Of a DNA stretch of 7,976 bases, positions 5,128 to 7,976 are shown piece by piece. Below the pieces are notes generated by a model. The model saw only the letters and a program-made list of their open reading frames with translations, searched no databases and was not told where the DNA came from. Numbering within the stretch: position 1 is the stretch's first letter; each line of letters begins with the position of its first letter. Both the position numbers and the translations under genes were made by a program. Source of the stretch: DASQDT01 sp036380435 (GTDB taxonomy: Bacteria > Acidobacteriota > Blastocatellia > Pyrinomonadales > Pyrinomonadaceae); the NCBI GenBank assembly GCA_036380435.1, contig DASVES010000101.1, positions 1 through 7,976 of the forward strand, given 5' to 3'.

Positions 5128-7682
5128 ATATAGAGCTATCAGACAACACAGCCTTATCTCATTACCGTATCAGCCACAAACTCGGCGCGGGGGGGATGGG
5201 CGAGGTGTATCTGGCCGAAGACACGCTGTTGCGCCGTAAGGTTGCGCTTAAGGTTCTGCCCGAATCTCTCGCACAGGACAAAGACCGTCTGCGACGCTTC
5301 GAGCAGGAGGCCTTTGCCGCTTCGGCCTTGAATCATCCAAACATCCTGACGATTTACGAATTCGGTGTGGAAGGCGAAACGCATTTTCTCGCCTCGGAAT
5401 ATATTGACGGTGAGACTTTGCGCGCCCGCTTGCAACACGCGACCTTCACGCTCGATGAAGCTCTGGACGTTGCCGTGCAGACGGCGCAGGCCCTCGCCGC
5501 CGCACACGAAGCGAAAATCATTCACCGCGACATCAAGCCCGAAAACATCATGTTCAGGCGTGACGGGTACGTCAAGGTACTCGACTTTGGGCTGGCAAAG
5601 CTTTGTGAACGTGAACCCTCGTCAACGAGCGCGGGGTCTGAGTATCCGACCAAGGTCCTGATTCGCACCGAGGCTGGCGCCGTATTTGGCACGGCCCCCT
5701 ATATGTCGCCGGAACAGGCTCGCGGCATTCCCGTCGATGCCAGGACGGATATCTGGAGCCTGGGCGTGGTCATCTATGAAATGCTTACGGGCCACAGGCC
5801 GTTTTCCGGTCAAACCCACACCGACATCATCGTCTCTGTAGTTTCGACAGAACCGCCCCCCATTTCGTCATACGGGCGGGAGATTCCGGCGGAACTTGCG
5901 TGGATAGTTTCAAAGGCGCTCTCAAAAGACGTGGCGGGACGATATCAAACCGCGGCAGAACTGCGGGTTGATCTGGAGAAGATCAGAAAGCAGATCGAAT
6001 TTGAAGAAAGTGTAAACCGTTCGGCAGGCCGCCATCTGCCCAAAGACGCGACGGAGAAAGAAAAGCTTCCGTCCGGCGTTGCACCAGCCCACCCGACATC
6101 AAATACGGCTGACAAAAGACCGAGCGACGGACTCGATGGAGCCGCCGCCCCGCGTGATTTCTGGTCGTCGCTCCGCCCGGCAGGTTATTCACGGCTGGTT
6201 AAAACCCAGAGGGTCACTTACTCGATCCTTGCTCTGGCTCTGTTGGCAGTGGTTTCCGCCGGCGTCTATTTTGTTTTCAATACATCTGGTGACAATCGGC
6301 GGATAGATTCGATTGCCGTCCTTCCGTTTGAGAATTTAAGCGGTAACCCAGAGCTGACCTTTGTCTCAGACGGCCTGAGCGAAGCCCTGATAGACCGGCT
6401 CTCGCAGTTGCCTCAGTTGAAAGTTATCTCTCGTTATTCGAGTTTTGCGTTTCGCGGAGCGAATCACAACCTGCGCGACGTTGCCGAAAAACTGGATGTT
6501 CGGGCGATTGTTACGGGCAATGTGGCTCAAGTCGGCGATGATCTGGTCGTCAGGTTTGACGTTGCGGATGTTTTTGAGAACAGGCAGCTCACGGGGGGGC
6601 AATTCCGGCGCAAGCCCGGCGACCTTCTGAGCATTCAGAGTGAGATAGCCCAGACAGCCACCAAGCAACTGCAAGTAAAACTGTCTGATGCGCAGTCAAC
6701 ACGTCTCGTTGAGAACGGGACGGAAAACTCCGAAGCTTACCGCTCTTACCTGAGCGGCCTGGTTGAATTAAATGGGCCGCAGGACGTGCGGGGCCGGGCG
6801 CTCGAATATTTCGAGCGGGCAGTAACGCTCGATCCAGATTTCGCGGCGGCCCATGCCGAGATCGCCTGGGTCTACTGGTCACGGGCGAACGGCAGCAGCG
6901 ACCCGCAAGCACTGGTGCCGAAAGCGAAGGCGGCGACGGAGCGAGCCCTCACAATCGACCCTGAGATCGCGAAAGCCCATGTTCTCAAGGCCATGGTGAG
7001 CGAATATGAGTTCGACGTGCAGGGGGCCGAGAGGGAGTACCGGCGGGCGCTTGAGTTGAGTCCTAATCTCGGCTTCGCTCGCGGTTATTATGCGTTCTTT
7101 CTTTCGGTGATGGGGCGACAAGACGAAGCCCTCGCCGAACTCGAACAGCAGGGGACCCGCGATCCGCTCAACCAGCGCCTGACCCTGCTCCATAAAGGTA
7201 TGATCCTGACGCAGGCGAGAAAATTTGATGAAGCACTACAGGCGTACGGGGAAGCTCAGGCCCTGGAACCGGAGAGAGAGATCCCCTACTTTTCTTTGGG
7301 ATATGCCTATGCCGGAAAGGGTCTCTATAACGAGGCCGCGGCGTATTACAGGAAATCGATCAGTCTGCTCGGCGGCGAAGAGAAATATAGTCAACCCCTC
7401 GTCTATCTGGCCGCGACTTATGCCCGGATGCCCGAGAAGCGCCGCGAGGCGAGAGCTATGCTGACGAGGATAGAGGCCATGAGTGACTACTCTTCTCCGG
7501 CCCTTTTAGCGGCCGTTCATTCGGCGCTCGATGACAATGACAAGGCGATGGAGTTACTCGAACGGGCATACATCAAGCACGATCCGTTGTTGCGGTTTAT
7601 AGGAACCGGTTACGAGTATGACGGGCTTCGCGCTGATCGGCGCTTCATCGATCTGACGAGGCGAGTCGGTGTCGGACGTTAG
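5124..7682 (+). CDS. Membrane Ser/Thr kinase, TolB-like and TPR domains
   Basis: This 852-residue kinase has a catalytic domain at about 14-290 with all key motifs: P-loop GAGGMGEVY (21-29), Lys43 in ALKVL, Glu62 in RFEQEA, HRDIKPEN (134-141, Asp136), DFG (154-156) and SPE (195-197). It is expected to be active and cytoplasmic. A Pro/Lys-rich linker leads to one membrane segment at about 364-386 (SILALALLAVVSAGVYFVF). Beyond it lie a TolB/FlgO-like domain (about 394-520; IDSIAVLPFENLSGNPEL, GLSEALIDRLSQL, VTGNVAQVGDDLVVRFDVAD) and TPR helices (about 535-845), probably periplasmic. ATG 5124 is chosen because the kinase fold begins 14 residues later; the open frame upstream only mirrors the phosphatase gene. 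Its ATG overlaps the microprotein stop. Third-base GC is visibly lower than in the phosphatase gene. The architecture is typical of Acidobacteriota; substrates are unknown. Confidence 0.95.
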   Translation: MNIELSDNTALSHYRISHKLGAGGMGEVYLAEDTLLRRKVALKVLPESLAQDKDRLRRFEQEAFAASALNHPNILTIYEFGVEGETHFLASEYIDGETLRARLQHATFTLDEALDVAVQTAQALAAAHEAKIIHRDIKPENIMFRRDGYVKVLDFGLAKLCEREPSSTSAGSEYPTKVLIRTEAGAVFGTAPYMSPEQARGIPVDARTDIWSLGVVIYEMLTGHRPFSGQTHTDIIVSVVSTEPPPISSYGREIPAELAWIVSKALSKDVAGRYQTAAELRVDLEKIRKQIEFEESVNRSAGRHLPKDATEKEKLPSGVAPAHPTSNTADKRPSDGLDGAAAPRDFWSSLRPAGYSRLVKTQRVTYSILALALLAVVSAGVYFVFNTSGDNRRIDSIAVLPFENLSGNPELTFVSDGLSEALIDRLSQLPQLKVISRYSSFAFRGANHNLRDVAEKLDVRAIVTGNVAQVGDDLVVRFDVADVFENRQLTGGQFRRKPGDLLSIQSEIAQTATKQLQVKLSDAQSTRLVENGTENSEAYRSYLSGLVELNGPQDVRGRALEYFERAVTLDPDFAAAHAEIAWVYWSRANGSSDPQALVPKAKAATERALTIDPEIAKAHVLKAMVSEYEFDVQGAEREYRRALELSPNLGFARGYYAFFLSVMGRQDEALAELEQQGTRDPLNQRLTLLHKGMILTQARKFDEALQAYGEAQALEPEREIPYFSLGYAYAGKGLYNEAAAYYRKSISLLGGEEKYSQPLVYLAATYARMPEKRREARAMLTRIEAMSDYSSPALLAAVHSALDDNDKAMELLERAYIKHDPLLRFIGTGYEYDGLRADRRFIDLTRRVGVGR

Positions 7683-7706
7683 GGAGGGCAGTGTCGGACG
7701 GCAACC

Positions 7707-7776
7707 TTCCCAAGAGCATGACCTGCTTGCAAGACACTTGTTGGGAAAGCATCGAGAAACGGGAAGCCCGTTCGAT
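7707..7776. terminator. Hairpins in convergent gap, weak terminator
   Basis: Between the kinase (ends 7682) and the convergent gene (ends 7803), TTCCCAA (7707-7713) pairs with TTGGGAA (7741-7747) around a 27-base loop that itself contains the palindrome CTTGCAAG. Next to it, AACGGG (7758-7763) pairs with CCCGTT (7767-7772) around AAG, and ATCG/CGAT extends the stem past a 3-base bulge. No T-run follows on either strand, so a bidirectional Rho-independent terminator is possible but weakly supported. Confidence 0.35.
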
Positions 7777-7802
7777 ATCATCTACGGCGGATGATGAAGA
7801 GT

Positions 7803-7976
7803 TTAGCTGTCAGAATTCTGCGTCTCCGGCGCCGGCTCCTCAGGCTTTTTCGTAAAACCCGAAATGTCCCATCGGCTCTCGATATTCTTGAAGAGCCGCA
7901 AGCTGTCAAAGAACGCGTTCGAGCCGCCGCCCCCAAGTTTGGAGCCTTCCTGACCTGCAAGCTTTGAACCTTCCTG
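7803..7976 (-). CDS. Unknown protein, C-terminal 57 codons only
   Basis: On the minus strand an open frame enters from the right edge and stops at TAA (complement of 7803-7805), giving 57 residues with no start in view. It begins with a tandem 8-residue repeat, QEGSKLAG then QEGSKLGG, encoded by diverged 24-base copies. A Gly-rich patch (GGGGS) follows, then NAFFDSLRLFKNIESRWDIS, and a charged, Pro/Glu-rich tail (KKPEEPAPE). Reading as a normal protein with amphipathic and polar parts, and placed convergent to the kinase, it is more believable than the Arg-rich reading in the other minus frame. The repeat may continue beyond the window. I do not recognise the family, and it may be a linker plus tail of a larger protein. 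Confidence 0.5.
   Translation of the reverse strand, partial: QEGSKLAGQEGSKLGGGGSNAFFDSLRLFKNIESRWDISGFTKKPEEPAPETQNSDS

Noticed and set aside
7778..7960. Minus-strand frame of 60 codons, Arg-rich, at the right edge
   Set aside because: It overlaps the partial frame ending at 7803 in another phase. Its RSRRRRRR run is typical of an off-frame reading, and the other frame gives a more natural protein.

Overview
The window is GC-rich bacterial chromosomal DNA. The best guess at its origin is Acidobacteriota, perhaps the Blastocatellia side. The main reason is the large kinase at the right end, which joins a eukaryotic-type Ser/Thr kinase, one membrane segment, a TolB/FlgO-like domain and TPR repeats, an architecture very common in that phylum. 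This assignment is inference: no rRNA or other phylogenetic marker is present.

Left part (1-1700). An intrinsic terminator closes an unseen upstream gene. It is followed by a VOC/PhnB-like glyoxalase-fold gene with a clear ribosome binding site, then a strong imperfect hairpin (684-750). Next comes a compact type II toxin-antitoxin pair, a BrnT-like RNase toxin and a CopG/BrnA-like antitoxin, whose reading frames overlap by 14 bases. A small minus-strand gene (1436-1645) encodes a basic protein with a CSCWMCGSPR motif and converges on the antitoxin.

Middle part (1700-3680). An ImmA/IrrE-type protein, whose HExxH motif reads EEVCH, is followed 43 bases later by a 376-residue DnaG-like CHC2-Toprim primase. 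The primase has an intact Toprim core but an altered zinc finger and no C-terminal helicase-binding region. Its stop codon lies inside an inverted array of 7-base units that folds into a long hairpin (3594-3678).

Right part (3680-7976). Directly after that hairpin an extended -10 box (TGATATAAT) sits 6 bases before the ATG of a GAF-SpoIIE phosphatase. A second perfect TATAAT lies 7 bases before an in-frame GTG of the ImmA/IrrE-like gene. Both genes may therefore be transcribed as leaderless mRNAs. After the phosphatase, a likely single-membrane-segment microprotein (5029-5127) ends in an ATGA overlap with the 852-residue Ser/Thr kinase. Phosphatase, microprotein and kinase could form one signalling operon. 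A convergent gene enters from the right edge; only its last 57 codons are visible, and they carry a tandem 8-residue repeat.

The most unusual parts are the ImmA/IrrE-like plus orphan primase pair with altered metal-binding motifs in both proteins, the short-leader promoters, the stop-codon-containing hairpin repeat, and the microprotein between phosphatase and kinase. I see no CRISPR array, tRNA, rRNA, insertion sequence or attachment site.
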